DNA of 64,000 nt from an uncultured Halobacteriovorax sp. (GTDB taxonomy: Bacteria > Bdellovibrionota > Bacteriovoracia > Bacteriovoracales > Bacteriovoracaceae), in the NCBI GenBank assembly GCA_913061265.1, contig CAJXVS010000002.1:186001-250000 (forward strand), read 5' to 3'. The notes below the pieces were generated by a model. The model had not been told where the DNA came from. It saw only the letters and a list, made by a program, of their open reading frames with translations, and searched no databases. The position numbers and the translations under genes are program-made. This document shows, piece after piece, positions 7,435 through 16,061 of this stretch; position 1 is the first letter of the stretch; every line of letters starts with the position of its first letter.

Positions 7435-8334
7435 TCAATTGTTAAGTAAATTCAAAGATTCTAAGCGGTATTCCTTTTCTTCATCACTTAGCTCTCTAAA
7501 GTCTGAGATCTTCTTCACAGCAAAGGACTTATAGAGATCACTTGTCAGGCAGTGAGCGTAAAGGATCATGCCTTCAGGCATAGGAAGAAGGCTAATTGGC
7601 TTAACTGGCCTGAACTTTCCTTTCATGCTGCCGCCATTGTATTTGATATCAAAGACTTCTTGAGCAGGGACTAGGACTTCAAGCTTCTTAAGATGCTTTG
7701 GAATATTGAGTTCCTGATTCTCGCCATAACTATTGGTCTTAAAGAGAAAAGCGTCTTTGAGGATCTTCGTATTGTTTCTTTTCTTGTAATAACTAATAAG
7801 AGCTTTTGCGAAAACCTGAAGGCAGGCCCTAGCATCATCGAGGGCCCTGTGATGATTCTCTAGCGGTATCTCGAGCTTCTCTACAAGTGTGCCAAGCTTA
7901 TGATTAGGAAAGTCAGTGAAGACCCTTCTTGAAATGGCGCACGAGCAGTAAACCTTTGCTTCTTGAAGAGCGAGTTTATTTTGCAAAACATCATAAATAA
8001 TAAAGCCCACATCAAACTTGGCGTTATGAGCAATCAATGGATAGTTATCAATAAATTTCACGAAGTCAGGAAGGACCTCTGCCACTTTTGGGGAATCCTT
8101 CACCATGTCATCTGTAATATGATGAATATCAATGGTGAATTGTGGAATCTTAATCTCTGGATTAACTAACTGATCAAAGGTCTCAACCCCATCTTTGGTA
8201 ACCTTTACAGCTGAGATCTCAATGATCTTATCCACAAGGGGAGAGAGTCCTGTTGTTTCAAGGTCAAAGGCTACGACGCCTTGCGGGAAAAACTGGAGAA
8301 GAATTTTGATTTCGTCAGTACTAAGATGTTTCAA
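7435..8334 (-). CDS. DnaQ-like 3'-5' exonuclease with WYL-like C-terminal domain
   Basis: 299 residues. Residues about 18-180 are a DEDDh exonuclease: D24 and E26 in FDLETTGLSP, Asp in HNAKFD near 107, and His/Asp in HHRALDDARA. This is the fold of DNA polymerase III epsilon and related proofreading or repair exonucleases. The last 85 residues (FDIKYNGGSMKGKFRPVKP onward, ending in KSFAVKKISDF) follow the WYL pattern: short beta strands, a conserved Pro after the strand, and a closing aromatic-basic motif. By family knowledge WYL domains bind nucleic acid or nucleotides. It starts divergently from lpdA. A stand-alone repair or nucleotide-sensing exonuclease is more likely than the replicative epsilon subunit. 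Confidence 0.85.
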   Translation of the reverse strand: MKHLSTDEIKILLQFFPQGVVAFDLETTGLSPLVDKIIEISAVKVTKDGVETFDQLVNPEIKIPQFTIDIHHITDDMVKDSPKVAEVLPDFVKFIDNYPLIAHNAKFDVGFIIYDVLQNKLALQEAKVYCSCAISRRVFTDFPNHKLGTLVEKLEIPLENHHRALDDARACLQVFAKALISYYKKRNNTKILKDAFLFKTNSYGENQELNIPKHLKKLEVLVPAQEVFDIKYNGGSMKGKFRPVKPISLLPMPEGMILYAHCLTSDLYKSFAVKKISDFRELSDEEKEYRLESLNLLNN

Positions 8335-8373
8335 TATGTTCCCTATTTCAATGACCTAGAGGCTCTACTATCG

Positions 8374-8402
8374 TTGACAACGGGGCCTCCCCGTCTTAAA
8401 AA
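8374..8402 (+). promoter_or_regulatory. putative lpdA promoter with palindrome in the spacer
   Basis: TTGACA (8374-8379), 17 bases, then TAAAAA (8397-8402). The spacer contains the inverted repeat ACGGGG-CCT-CCCCGT (8380-8394). The -10 is a weak match. The palindrome position between the boxes is typical of an operator that blocks or remodels polymerase binding. Confidence 0.4.
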
Positions 8403-8462
8403 GTGATCTGATATTAAAGACATATAGCCCAAAACGATTAAAGGTACAAACCGGAGAAATCA

Positions 8463-9857
8463 ATGAAAAATTTCGACGTTATAGTTCTCGGGTCAGGACC
8501 CGGCGGATATATTGCGGCCATCAGAGCCTCTCAACTAGGTAAGAAAGTTGCCGTCATCGAAGCTGAAGAACTTGGTGGTGTTTGTTTGAACAAAGGTTGT
8601 ATTCCAACCAAGGCTGTTCTTAAGTCGGCCCATTCTGTTCACGAGCTTGATGACATGAAGTCCCTCGGAATTGATTTCGATATGAAATCAATAAAGCTAG
8701 ACGGCGCAGTTGCTGTTAAGCGTGCCAAGGGCATTAGTGATCGTATTTCAAAAGGCGTTGGCTTTTTGATGAAGAAAAACAAGATCGAAGTAATCTCTGG
8801 TCTTGGAATTCTCACTGGCGCTAATTCAGTTGAAGTAAAAAATAAGAAAGGTCATTCAGATACTTATAGTTTCAAAAACTTAATCATCGCCACTGGCGCT
8901 CACTATAGAACCTTTCCAGGTTTAGAGCATGATGGGAAAAGATTAATTGGTGCTTGGGAAGCGATTAAGATGGAAGAGCTTCCTAAGAGTATTGGGATAA
9001 TTGGAGCTGGCGCCATTGGTGTTGAGTTCGCTTATTTCTGGAATGCTTTTGGCGTTGATGTTCATATCTTTGAGCTTCAAAAGAACCTACTTCCTATCGA
9101 AGATACTGATTCTTCTAAAGCCGTTGAAAAGGCCTATAAGAAATACGGCATCAAGATGTCTTTAGGTGTTGAGAAAGTTGAAGCCAAAACAACTTCTAAA
9201 GAAGTTATCATCACTGCTGTCGAAGGCGGGAAGACAACTGAATACAAATTTGAAAAAGGTCTTATCGCAGTTGGTATGACTGGAAATATTGAAAATATTG
9301 GTCTTGAAAAACTGGGTATTAAAACTGATCGTGGTTTTATTCAAGTGAATGATATGCACCAAACAAACCTTCCTCATATCTACGCTATTGGTGATGTTAG
9401 TGGACCTCCACTCCTTGCCCATGCTGCTTCTCATGAGGGAGTTATCGCTGCTGAACATATGAGTGGTGGTCATCCTCACGCTATGGATAAGATGAATATT
9501 CCTGGCTGTACTTATTGTCAGCCTCAAGTGGCTTCGATTGGTTATACCGAGCGTGCCCTTAAGGAAAAAGGCATTGAGTACAAAGTAGGAAACGTTCCTT
9601 TTGTGGCCAATGGAAAAGCTGTGGCTTCCAATGAAAAAGATGGGTTTGTTAAAACTCTTATTGGAAAACACGGAGAGATGCTTGGGGCCCATATTGTAGG
9701 GACTCACGCTACTGAGTTGATTCACGAATACGCCCTTTTCAAAACAATGGAAGGGATTGATGAAGAAATATTTGCAACCGTTCACCCGCACCCAACTCTT
9801 GGAGAGTTTCTCGCGGAGTCTGTGTTAGCAGCAAAGGGACGTGCCCTTAATTACTAA
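8463..9857 (+). CDS. lpdA: dihydrolipoyl dehydrogenase (E3)
   Basis: 464 residues, the usual length. It reoxidises dihydrolipoamide of 2-oxoacid dehydrogenase complexes using FAD and NAD+. Seen in order: FAD-binding GSGPGGYIAA (about 10-19); the redox disulfide C41/C46 in GGVCLNKGCIPTK; the NAD-binding GAGAIGVEFA; the second FAD motif IYAIGDVSG; and the C-terminal dyad His443/Glu448 in HPHPTLGE. AAACCGGAGAAATCA provides the ribosome-binding site. The E2 gene follows after 21 bases, so they form an operon. No E1 gene is near. Confidence 0.96.
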   Translation: MKNFDVIVLGSGPGGYIAAIRASQLGKKVAVIEAEELGGVCLNKGCIPTKAVLKSAHSVHELDDMKSLGIDFDMKSIKLDGAVAVKRAKGISDRISKGVGFLMKKNKIEVISGLGILTGANSVEVKNKKGHSDTYSFKNLIIATGAHYRTFPGLEHDGKRLIGAWEAIKMEELPKSIGIIGAGAIGVEFAYFWNAFGVDVHIFELQKNLLPIEDTDSSKAVEKAYKKYGIKMSLGVEKVEAKTTSKEVIITAVEGGKTTEYKFEKGLIAVGMTGNIENIGLEKLGIKTDRGFIQVNDMHQTNLPHIYAIGDVSGPPLLAHAASHEGVIAAEHMSGGHPHAMDKMNIPGCTYCQPQVASIGYTERALKEKGIEYKVGNVPFVANGKAVASNEKDGFVKTLIGKHGEMLGAHIVGTHATELIHEYALFKTMEGIDEEIFATVHPHPTLGEFLAESVLAAKGRALNY

Positions 9858-9878
9858 AATAAAAAGAAGGAATAAATT

Positions 9879-11195
9879 ATGGCTAAGCATGAAATCGTAA
9901 TGCCTCAAATGGGCGAGTCTATTACAAATGGAACAATTACTACCTGGCATAAAAAGGCCGGCGACGAGATTGACCTCGATGAAATCCTCCTAGAGATCTC
10001 AACTGATAAAGTTGAATCAGAGATTCCTTCTCCAATGAAGGGACGTGTTTGGGAAATTCTTTTTCCTGAAGGGGAAACTGTAGACGTTGGAATTAAGATC
10101 GCTGTTATTGAAGATGATCTTTCAATTGCTTTTGATGGTTCAGCTAGTAGTTCTGACTCAGCTCCCGCAGCAGCTCCGGCTAAGGAAGAAGCTCCTGCAG
10201 CCGCCGCAACACCAGCTCCTACAGCGGCACCCGAAGCAGACCCTTCAGAGAGACGATTCTATACTCCACTAGTTAAGGCCATGGCAGAAGAAGCCGGAAT
10301 TGCTTTAAGCGAACTTGCTCATATAAAAGGAAGCGGAGCTGCAGGAAGAGTTAACAAAGATGACTTTATCAATTTTAAAAATAATAGAGGCGGAGCTACT
10401 CAGGCCGCAGCAGCTCCAGCTGCCGCAGCACCAAGTGCGCCAGCGAGTACAACTCTTCCTACAGGTGGTGTTGCTGAAGTAACAGCTACTGGGCAGAGAA
10501 TTGAAGTTATCCCAATGGATAATATGAGACGAGCCATCGCTAAGAACATGGTTGATTCAAAACTGACTTCACCACACGTGAACTCATTAGATGAAATTGA
10601 TATGTCGATGCTTGTTAAATTCAGAGAAGGGTTTAAGAACGAGTTTAAAAAACAAGAAGGCATCTCTCTAACTTATACCCATTTTATTTTATACGCTCTT
10701 ATTCAAGCACTAAGAGAGCATCCGTTAGTTAACTCTTCAGTAGATGGAAATAATATCATCGTTAAAAAAGATATTAATATCGGTTGCGCCGTAGCAGTTC
10801 CAGGAAATGGTCTTGTTGTTCCAAATATTAAGAGCGCAGATTCCTTGAACATTACAGGAATCGCAAGAAAGGTTAATGAGCTTGCTATGAAAGCGAGAAA
10901 TAAAAAGCTCTCTATGGATGATATTACCGGCGGAACATTTACTTTTACGAACGTTGGCTCTTTTGGAACGCTTATGGCGACTCCTGTTATTCTTCAACCA
11001 CAACTAGGTATCTTTGCTTCAGGTGTGATTAAGAAACGTCCTATCGTAACAGCTGATGATGCTATTGCTATCAAGTCTATGATGTATGGAACTCATACTT
11101 ATGATCATAGAGTGATTGATGGTCAGCTTGGAGGAATGTTCCTAAACAGTGTTAAGCATAACTTAGAAAATATGGACCCTAGTAGCCTATTCTAA
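9879..11195 (+). CDS. dihydrolipoamide acyltransferase, E2 of a 2-oxoacid dehydrogenase
   Basis: 438 residues with the canonical E2 layout. The lipoyl domain (about 1-80) has the lipoylated K44 in STDKVES. An Ala/Pro-rich linker (about 90-125) follows, then the E1/E3-binding domain (about 127-168, YTPLVKAMAEEAGI to AAGRVNKDDF). A second Ala/Pro linker leads to the catalytic domain, with His410 and Asp414 in TYDHRVIDG. It transfers acyl groups to CoA within the pyruvate, 2-oxoglutarate or branched-chain complex; sequence alone does not decide which, and the missing E1 gene leaves it open. It is cotranscribed with lpdA and ends in a clear terminator. Confidence 0.92.
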   Translation: MAKHEIVMPQMGESITNGTITTWHKKAGDEIDLDEILLEISTDKVESEIPSPMKGRVWEILFPEGETVDVGIKIAVIEDDLSIAFDGSASSSDSAPAAAPAKEEAPAAAATPAPTAAPEADPSERRFYTPLVKAMAEEAGIALSELAHIKGSGAAGRVNKDDFINFKNNRGGATQAAAAPAAAAPSAPASTTLPTGGVAEVTATGQRIEVIPMDNMRRAIAKNMVDSKLTSPHVNSLDEIDMSMLVKFREGFKNEFKKQEGISLTYTHFILYALIQALREHPLVNSSVDGNNIIVKKDINIGCAVAVPGNGLVVPNIKSADSLNITGIARKVNELAMKARNKKLSMDDITGGTFTFTNVGSFGTLMATPVILQPQLGIFASGVIKKRPIVTADDAIAIKSMMYGTHTYDHRVIDGQLGGMFLNSVKHNLENMDPSSLF

Positions 11196-11207
11196 ACAAT
11201 ATCTATG

Positions 11208-11234
11208 GCCCTCTGAAAAGAGGGCTTGTCTTTT
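11208..11234 (+). terminator. intrinsic terminator of the lpdA-E2 operon
   Basis: GCCCTCT and AGAGGGC form a 7-bp stem with a GAAA loop, 13 bases past the E2 stop, followed by TTGTCTTTT. Confidence 0.8.
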
Positions 11235-11335
11235 CAGGCACTTGAGGTTTTTACTTAAGTGTCTTTCCTAGAAAATTAAGAAAACTAACTCCCATTTAAC
11301 TACAGTCATTTACAGAAGTGTCCGATAAAGAAGGT

Positions 11336-11992
11336 ATGAAGATAGGAATTATTCTATTCACACTTTTACTTCTCAGCTCTTGCTCTTATCTTAGCAAGGA
11401 GGCTTATGAGGAGTCAGAACGCCAGGTTAAGAGTGAAAACACTGTGGATACAAATGCGTATTGGGAGTTCCAGTATGTAACCTTGGCCAAGTTCTATGAG
11501 GTTGAGTGTAAAGCGGGCGAAGAATCCTTTAAGAGTTACGCTTCTAATATGGGTTATGAGAAAGCTAAGAAAGAAATTCCTGGGATCTGCTCCCCTGTTA
11601 AAGGGTTAAAGGATCACTCCGGAAAATGCATGCCTGAACAGGGAAGTAGTACTTATAAGATTAAAAATATTAAAGGACAGACTGTTAGAGTTGATTTTAT
11701 CAAAGCAGGAAAACGCTGTTTTGCGGATGTTCATCTTTTAGCTAAGGTCGCTAAAAATAGAGCTAGTAGAACTATTTGTCATAAAGGACCTAGTACAGAA
11801 TGCAGTCTTTATCTTAAGAAGTTAGAGAGTAAGAATATAAGCTTAGTAAGAGATATCGGACGTGACGCTGATATTTACTTTAGAAGAACTGGCTTTAAGG
11901 GAAGGCTTTTTAATTTCTATCACTTTCAAACGACTCAGAATAACTTTGAAAAGAGCAACTCCTATCGCTCTTATAGCTCAAGTCCTTATTAA
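11336..11992 (+). CDS. lipoprotein of unknown function
   Basis: 218 residues from the ATG at 11336. A GTG six codons upstream is in frame but gives no better signal. MKIGIILFTLLLLSSC ends in a lipobox with the lipidated Cys at residue 16. AAGAAGG lies unusually close to the ATG. The mature protein has several further cysteines (VECKAGE, GICSP, KCMPE, RCFAD, TICHK, ECSLY), suggesting disulfides in the envelope, and ends in a Ser/Tyr-rich tail. No family recognised. Confidence 0.75.
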   Translation: MKIGIILFTLLLLSSCSYLSKEAYEESERQVKSENTVDTNAYWEFQYVTLAKFYEVECKAGEESFKSYASNMGYEKAKKEIPGICSPVKGLKDHSGKCMPEQGSSTYKIKNIKGQTVRVDFIKAGKRCFADVHLLAKVAKNRASRTICHKGPSTECSLYLKKLESKNISLVRDIGRDADIYFRRTGFKGRLFNFYHFQTTQNNFEKSNSYRSYSSSPY

Positions 11993-11996
11993 TCAT

Positions 11997-12011
11997 TGGC
12001 ACGGCCTGTGC
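11997..12011 (+). promoter_or_regulatory. sigma-54 (RpoN) type -24/-12 promoter
   Basis: TGGCACGGCCTGTGC matches TGGCACG-N4-TTGC except for G in place of the first T of the -12 element. It lies in the gap before the BamD-like gene, with a leader of about 87 bases. It shares the TGGCAC core and spacing with the two sites near the window start. Confidence 0.55.
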
Positions 12012-12110
12012 AACTAGAAACCATAGAAAGAACTTTTAAACCTTAAGACACTGGAAATTGGTAGGCCTTATTGCCTTTCTCTTAGTCCACTGTCTAGAGA
12101 TTAGGCAATT

Positions 12111-12809
12111 ATGATCTTAAAGCTAGTTTGTGCCATTTACTTAATCCTAAGCCTTCAAGGAGCTCATGCCTTCTTTGGTTTTGATGAAGCGGTCAATCCT
12201 GCAGCTTTGTATGACCAAGGGATGCAGCAGTTAGAAAAAGGTAAGTATTCAAAGGCCGTAAAAAGCTTTGATAAGATTGTAACAAAATTTCCAAACTTCA
12301 TTAATATGGCATTAGTAAAAGTACGTTTAGCAGATGCTTATTATGGAGATAAGAAGTACCACTACGCTTTAAAGCTCTACGAGAGGTTTCATTTAGAAAA
12401 CCCTTTTTCTGAAGATGGGGCCCATACCTTGTTTAGAATGGGACTTTGTAATCTTCAATTTATCTCTAAAAATAAAGGCCAGAAATATATCCCATATTCT
12501 ATAGCCGCCTTTGAGAGGTTTATTAATCTTTATCCTGAAAATATAAAGGTTCGTGAGGCTGAAAAGAATATTGCTTTCGCTAAGAAAGCTGAAGCTGAAT
12601 ATCAAATTGAAGTAGGAAACTATTACTACAAGCATAAAGACTTCTGCGCGGCTTTTAATCATTTTGATAAAGTATTTAAGTTAGAAGACTATGGAACTTT
12701 TAAGACTGTAGCGGGCTATATTTCGAGTTGTCAGAAAAATGAGAAATGTTTAGATGAAGTGGCAGCATGTGAATTCGAGTTAACCGAAGTTAACTCGAGG
12801 TTTAGATAA
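12111..12809 (+). CDS. periplasmic BamD/CpoB-like TPR protein
   Basis: 232 residues with a cleavable signal peptide (MILKLVCAIYLILSLQGAHA) and no lipobox. TPR-like pairs follow: LYDQGMQQLEKGKYSKAVKSF (about 33-53), then ADAYYGDKKYHYALKLYERF, and IAAFERFINLYPEN. The order and spacing resemble BamD, the TPR partner of the outer-membrane assembly complex, in particular the central MGLCNLQF and EVGNYYYKHKDFCAAFNHF parts. BamD is normally a lipoprotein, so this soluble version may be a paralog with another partner. Its stop lies 1 base from the convergent endonuclease stop. A sigma-54-like promoter precedes it. Confidence 0.7.
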   Translation: MILKLVCAIYLILSLQGAHAFFGFDEAVNPAALYDQGMQQLEKGKYSKAVKSFDKIVTKFPNFINMALVKVRLADAYYGDKKYHYALKLYERFHLENPFSEDGAHTLFRMGLCNLQFISKNKGQKYIPYSIAAFERFINLYPENIKVREAEKNIAFAKKAEAEYQIEVGNYYYKHKDFCAAFNHFDKVFKLEDYGTFKTVAGYISSCQKNEKCLDEVAACEFELTEVNSRFR

Positions 12810-12810
12810 A

Positions 12811-13647
12811 CTAGAAGTTCTGAATTCTATCGACTAGTTCCGGGTAATCAATAAAAGGGTTTCTGTTCTTTTGAATTTCAAATATTGTTTGATTTCTATC
12901 TCTTTCACTAGCGTCTACAGGGTCTTGAATATGCCATTCACGAAGGTAAGCTTCTTGTTGCTCTGAAATCTTGATTTGGTATCTTGTTGAGAAGTAGAAA
13001 AGTGCTCTAGCAACATTTCCTTTATGTTCTGTTGGTGGTTCAAACCTGTCACTACCACCCTTAGGTATTCCTGAACGAGATGAAGAACATTCATCTTCTA
13101 GAGGGTCACCCATAACATTTGCGAATTCATTATTTCCTCTAGTGCTATTGGCCCTTGAGTCAGTAGGGAAGAGGTGGTGAAGGTCAGACTTCTGCATTCC
13201 TTTTTGAAAACGACCGCTAAACTTAGACTGTGGCCAAGTATGCTCACAGTTAATAAGAGCGTGGTTAGGAATGATATTAGGACCGATTTGTGTTTGAGCG
13301 TTTGAGATCTTCTTTCTGCAATATACGTCTTTGATAAAGTAACCGTTTGAGTCTTCTTCTAAATGAAGCTTTCCGAAAAGAACTTTTCTTGCTCCTCTAT
13401 ATCCTAAGCTTATTTGACCGTAGCATTTACCGCTGGCTTCACCGCAGTTATTAACCACGACGTCAGCTTTATTTTTCTTACGAACATGTTTCTTAATAAG
13501 GACATCAAAGAGAACTGATTTTAGTTCGTCATCTTTAATATTCGAATCTTGAAATTTCGATTTTGTTGTATCGGGATAATAATGAGAAACCGCTTGGGCT
13601 TCAGTAACTACTAGAATAAAAAGACTTAGGGCAAGAAATAACTTCAA
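12811..13647 (-). CDS. secreted endonuclease I family nuclease (copy 2)
   Basis: 278 residues with signal peptide MKLFLALSLFILVVTEAQA. The nuclease core CEHTWPQSKF (catalytic His in EHTWPQS) is followed by DLHHLFPTDSRANSTRGN and, near the end, RNRNPFIDYPELV-like residues (QKNRNPFIDYPE). This matches E. coli endonuclease I more closely than copy 1 does (EHTWPQS against REHLFPQS). Extra cysteines (NNCGEASGKCYG, YCRKK, NCEHT, ECSSS) imply disulfides in the periplasm or outside. Function: non-specific DNA cleavage after secretion. It has its own promoter region and is not linked to copy 1. Confidence 0.92.
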   Translation of the reverse strand: MKLFLALSLFILVVTEAQAVSHYYPDTTKSKFQDSNIKDDELKSVLFDVLIKKHVRKKNKADVVVNNCGEASGKCYGQISLGYRGARKVLFGKLHLEEDSNGYFIKDVYCRKKISNAQTQIGPNIIPNHALINCEHTWPQSKFSGRFQKGMQKSDLHHLFPTDSRANSTRGNNEFANVMGDPLEDECSSSRSGIPKGGSDRFEPPTEHKGNVARALFYFSTRYQIKISEQQEAYLREWHIQDPVDASERDRNQTIFEIQKNRNPFIDYPELVDRIQNF

Positions 13648-13881
13648 ACTAACCTCTTTGTTTAGACGAGCCTAATATTCCACCTTGGTATCAGTTTGGC
13701 TAATAGTTTTTTTAAGTTTGGACTAAAAAAATAAATTCACCATTAATACTCTAAGTTTATGTTTTAATTGAGGTTTACTAAAACTTTTGCCTTATCGAAA
13801 TTCCGTCGGTATATCTACTAAATCCAAAAACTTGACTTATGCACTCGGTCGGAAGCGATCAGCAATTTGAGAGAACTAATT

Positions 13882-14283
13882 ATGATAAAAATCCTAGTCC
13901 CATTACTTTTAGCCTTAGCCCTAACTAGTGTAGCTCAAGCTTCACCTGAATCATGCTACGACGCTTTTACAGAAGGCCATACTCAAGACAGTAGAACTTT
14001 TTCTGTAAGCCTTACTGACTTAGATGGAATGAGAGATTACGGAAGAGATTATCAAGCGGAAGCAATTTACGTTATTAGAGAGCTCGCAAAAGAGCTTGGT
14101 TGTGCAAGAAAAGATCTAAACTTTGGAAAAGGTTCACACGGTAGAGCTAAGCACCGTTGTAAATTAATCCTTCCTGGTAGAGCTAATACAGCCGTTTGTT
14201 ATATCGAGACTAATCTAGGTTATTTCTTTATGACGAAAGATTATCTTGATAAGGCCAACGTAACTTATAATCGTTGGGACTAA
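13882..14283 (+). CDS. small secreted protein, unknown
   Basis: 133 residues from the ATG at 13882, preceded by GAGAGAAC. MIKILVPLLLALALTSVAQA is a signal peptide. The mature protein (113 residues) has four cysteines (ESCYD, LGCAR, HRCKL, AVCYI), which could form two disulfides. A region YQAEAIYVIRELAKELGC looks helical, and the C-terminal half looks like beta strands. No family is recognised. The double palindrome at 14280-14365 begins at its stop codon. Confidence 0.75.
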   Translation: MIKILVPLLLALALTSVAQASPESCYDAFTEGHTQDSRTFSVSLTDLDGMRDYGRDYQAEAIYVIRELAKELGCARKDLNFGKGSHGRAKHRCKLILPGRANTAVCYIETNLGYFFMTKDYLDKANVTYNRWD

Positions 14284-14365
14284 CTCGCAGTCAAATTGCG
14301 TAGCAATTTGATGCGAAGTTAGCATTGAAGCGTGTGCAACCGAAAGGGCGCACACAGCGGCAATG
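14280..14365. repeat. two adjacent imperfect palindromes (REP/BIME-like or structured RNA)
   Basis: Palindrome 1 (14280-14322) pairs CTAACT/AGTTAG, CGCA/TGCG and TCAAATTGC/GCAATTTGA around a GTA loop, 19 pairs with two single-base bulges. Palindrome 2 (14323-14365) pairs CATTG/CAATG, GC/GC, GTGTGC/GCACAC and CC/GG around a GAAA tetraloop. They abut exactly and fill the space between two convergent genes. No U-tract follows, so a simple terminator does not explain both. Confidence 0.7.
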
Positions 14366-14398
14366 GATAGTATCTTAATTTAAAAACCAAATTAATTC

Positions 14399-15679
14399 TT
14401 AGTTCCAATACCCATCAAGCCGATCCTTAATCCCCTTTTCAGCCCCACGATCAACAGGTTCATAAAAATCAGGAAGATCTTTTGTCGAGTATTTCTGTTT
14501 TACAAAACCCCCCTCAAATGAATGAGGATATTTATAGTTCTTAATATCAGCGTGATGATTACGAAGATGATTAGGAACTTCTATTGTAGAAGTTGATTCA
14601 ACATATTCTAAAGCTCTATTAATTCCATTATAAGCAGCGTTCGATTTTTCAGCAGCTGCTAGATAAGTGACTGCTTGGGCCAAGTTTATTCGAGCTTCTG
14701 GCATACCTATAGAAGAGACCGCCGTAAGAGTAGTAGTCGCTAGGACTAGGGCCATTGGGTCGGCATTTCCTATATCTTCACTAGCAAAAACAACCAGTCT
14801 TCTAGCGATAAAAACAGGGTCTTCTCCGCCGTCAATCATAACCGCAAGCCATAGTAGAGCAGCATCAGGATCTGAGCCTCTCATGCTTTTAACAAAAGCA
14901 GAGATAACATCATAGTGACGGTTTCTATCTTTATCGTAATCTCTTGAGTTCTCTAAGATGAGTTTTTGAATTTGATTAAAGTCGAGAGGCTTATCTCCAA
15001 GCTCATTATTTTGTCTTTGGATAAGGTCTAAGATATTGAGAGCGGTTCTGGCATCTCCTCTTGAATATTCGGCCACAAAATCTAGGGCCATAGGAGGAGT
15101 CTGGATCTTATACTTTTGAGATGTAGCCTCTAGAATTTTTAAGACTTCAGATGAACTTAGCCGTGTTAGTTGAACAACCTGTAGTCTTGAAAGAAGAGCA
15201 CGGTTCACCGAACTTCTAGGGTTTTCCGTTGTAGCGCCAATGAGTGTAAAGTCTCCCGCTTCAACATGGGGAAGAAGAGCATCTTGTTGGGCCTTATTGA
15301 AACGATGGATCTCATCAATAAAGATGACCGCTTCTTTACCAAACATCTTTCTCATCTCTGCTGCACTAGAGATTAACTTCTTGAGATCTGCTATTCCCCC
15401 AAGAACTGCATTGAACCTGTAAAATTCAAGGCCACTTCTTTTAGCCAGAATATGGGCAAGAGTTGTTTTCCCCGTTCCAGGTGGCCCCCAAAGAACGATA
15501 GAGGGCAGGGAGCTTCCCTTGAGAAAGGGGTATCTTTTAAAAAGGTGAGTTTGTCCCACGTAATCTTCGAGGTCGTCTGGGCGGGCCCTGAAGGCTAATG
15601 GACGCCTTGAGTCATTTACTGTCTGGACCGGATGATCGGAAGATTGTTCAAAAAGACCAGTTTGTTCATTTGTCACCAT
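14399..15679 (-). CDS. rarA: replication-associated recombination ATPase RarA
   Basis: 426 residues, matching RarA/MgsA. It is an AAA+ ATPase of the clamp-loader clade that acts at stalled replication forks. Walker A is GPPGTGKTT (about 65-73), Walker [21 protein letters not shown], and sensor 1 IGATTENP. The lid and tetramerisation region contains [20 protein letters not shown] and [17 protein letters not shown], both diagnostic of this family. It is transcribed divergently from rpsU. Confidence 0.95.
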   Translation of the reverse strand: MVTNEQTGLFEQSSDHPVQTVNDSRRPLAFRARPDDLEDYVGQTHLFKRYPFLKGSSLPSIVLWGPPGTGKTTLAHILAKRSGLEFYRFNAVLGGIADLKKLISSAAEMRKMFGKEAVIFIDEIHRFNKAQQDALLPHVEAGDFTLIGATTENPRSSVNRALLSRLQVVQLTRLSSSEVLKILEATSQKYKIQTPPMALDFVAEYSRGDARTALNILDLIQRQNNELGDKPLDFNQIQKLILENSRDYDKDRNRHYDVISAFVKSMRGSDPDAALLWLAVMIDGGEDPVFIARRLVVFASEDIGNADPMALVLATTTLTAVSSIGMPEARINLAQAVTYLAAAEKSNAAYNGINRALEYVESTSTIEVPNHLRNHHADIKNYKYPHSFEGGFVKQKYSTKDLPDFYEPVDRGAEKGIKDRLDGYWN

Positions 15680-15793
15680 AGGAAACTCCTTACTGCCATT
15701 GACTTAGAGCAGGGGCTATCTTAACTTAGGGAATCAATTTTTCAAGTGCCTCAGTAGAGGACGATAGTGCTATGGAAGAGGAGGTGATGACTG

Positions 15794-16021
15794 ATGGCGC
15801 CAAAGAACACTGCCTTAAAGGTAACAATAGATGAGAAGCTAGGTGTAGAGCGTTCGCTGAAGAAATTCAAGCGTATGTGCGAATCTTTTGGAGTTATTCG
15901 TGAGTATCGAAAACGTCAAGAGCATAGAAAACCTTCAGTTCAAAAGAAAGAAAAAACAGAAGCAGCTGAAAAACGCAGAAAGAAAACACAATTTAAGTTC
16001 GGTCGTGGTGGAAAGATCTAA
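15794..16021 (+). CDS. rpsU: 30S ribosomal protein bS21
   Basis: 75 residues, strongly basic. LGVERSLKKFKRMCESFGV and EYRKRQEHRKPS are the bS21 core, and a Lys/Arg-rich tail ends in KFGRGGKI. bS21 sits on the small subunit near the anti-Shine-Dalgarno sequence and helps initiation. GGAGG lies 10 bases before the ATG. It is monocistronic and ends at a strong terminator. Confidence 0.95.
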   Translation: MAPKNTALKVTIDEKLGVERSLKKFKRMCESFGVIREYRKRQEHRKPSVQKKEKTEAAEKRRKKTQFKFGRGGKI

Positions 16022-16033
16022 GACCATAATAGA

Positions 16034-16061
16034 AAGGCCCTCTTCGGAGGGCCTTTTTTTT
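16034..16061 (+). terminator. intrinsic terminator of rpsU
   Basis: AAGGCCCTC and GAGGGCCTT form a 9-bp stem capped by a TTCG tetraloop and followed by eight T. The convergent minus-strand gene ends inside the T run at 16060. Confidence 0.9.

Noticed and set aside
9162-9791. 209-residue ORF antisense to lpdA
   Set aside because: It lies entirely inside a well-supported gene in another frame, has no ribosome-binding site and no recognisable protein.
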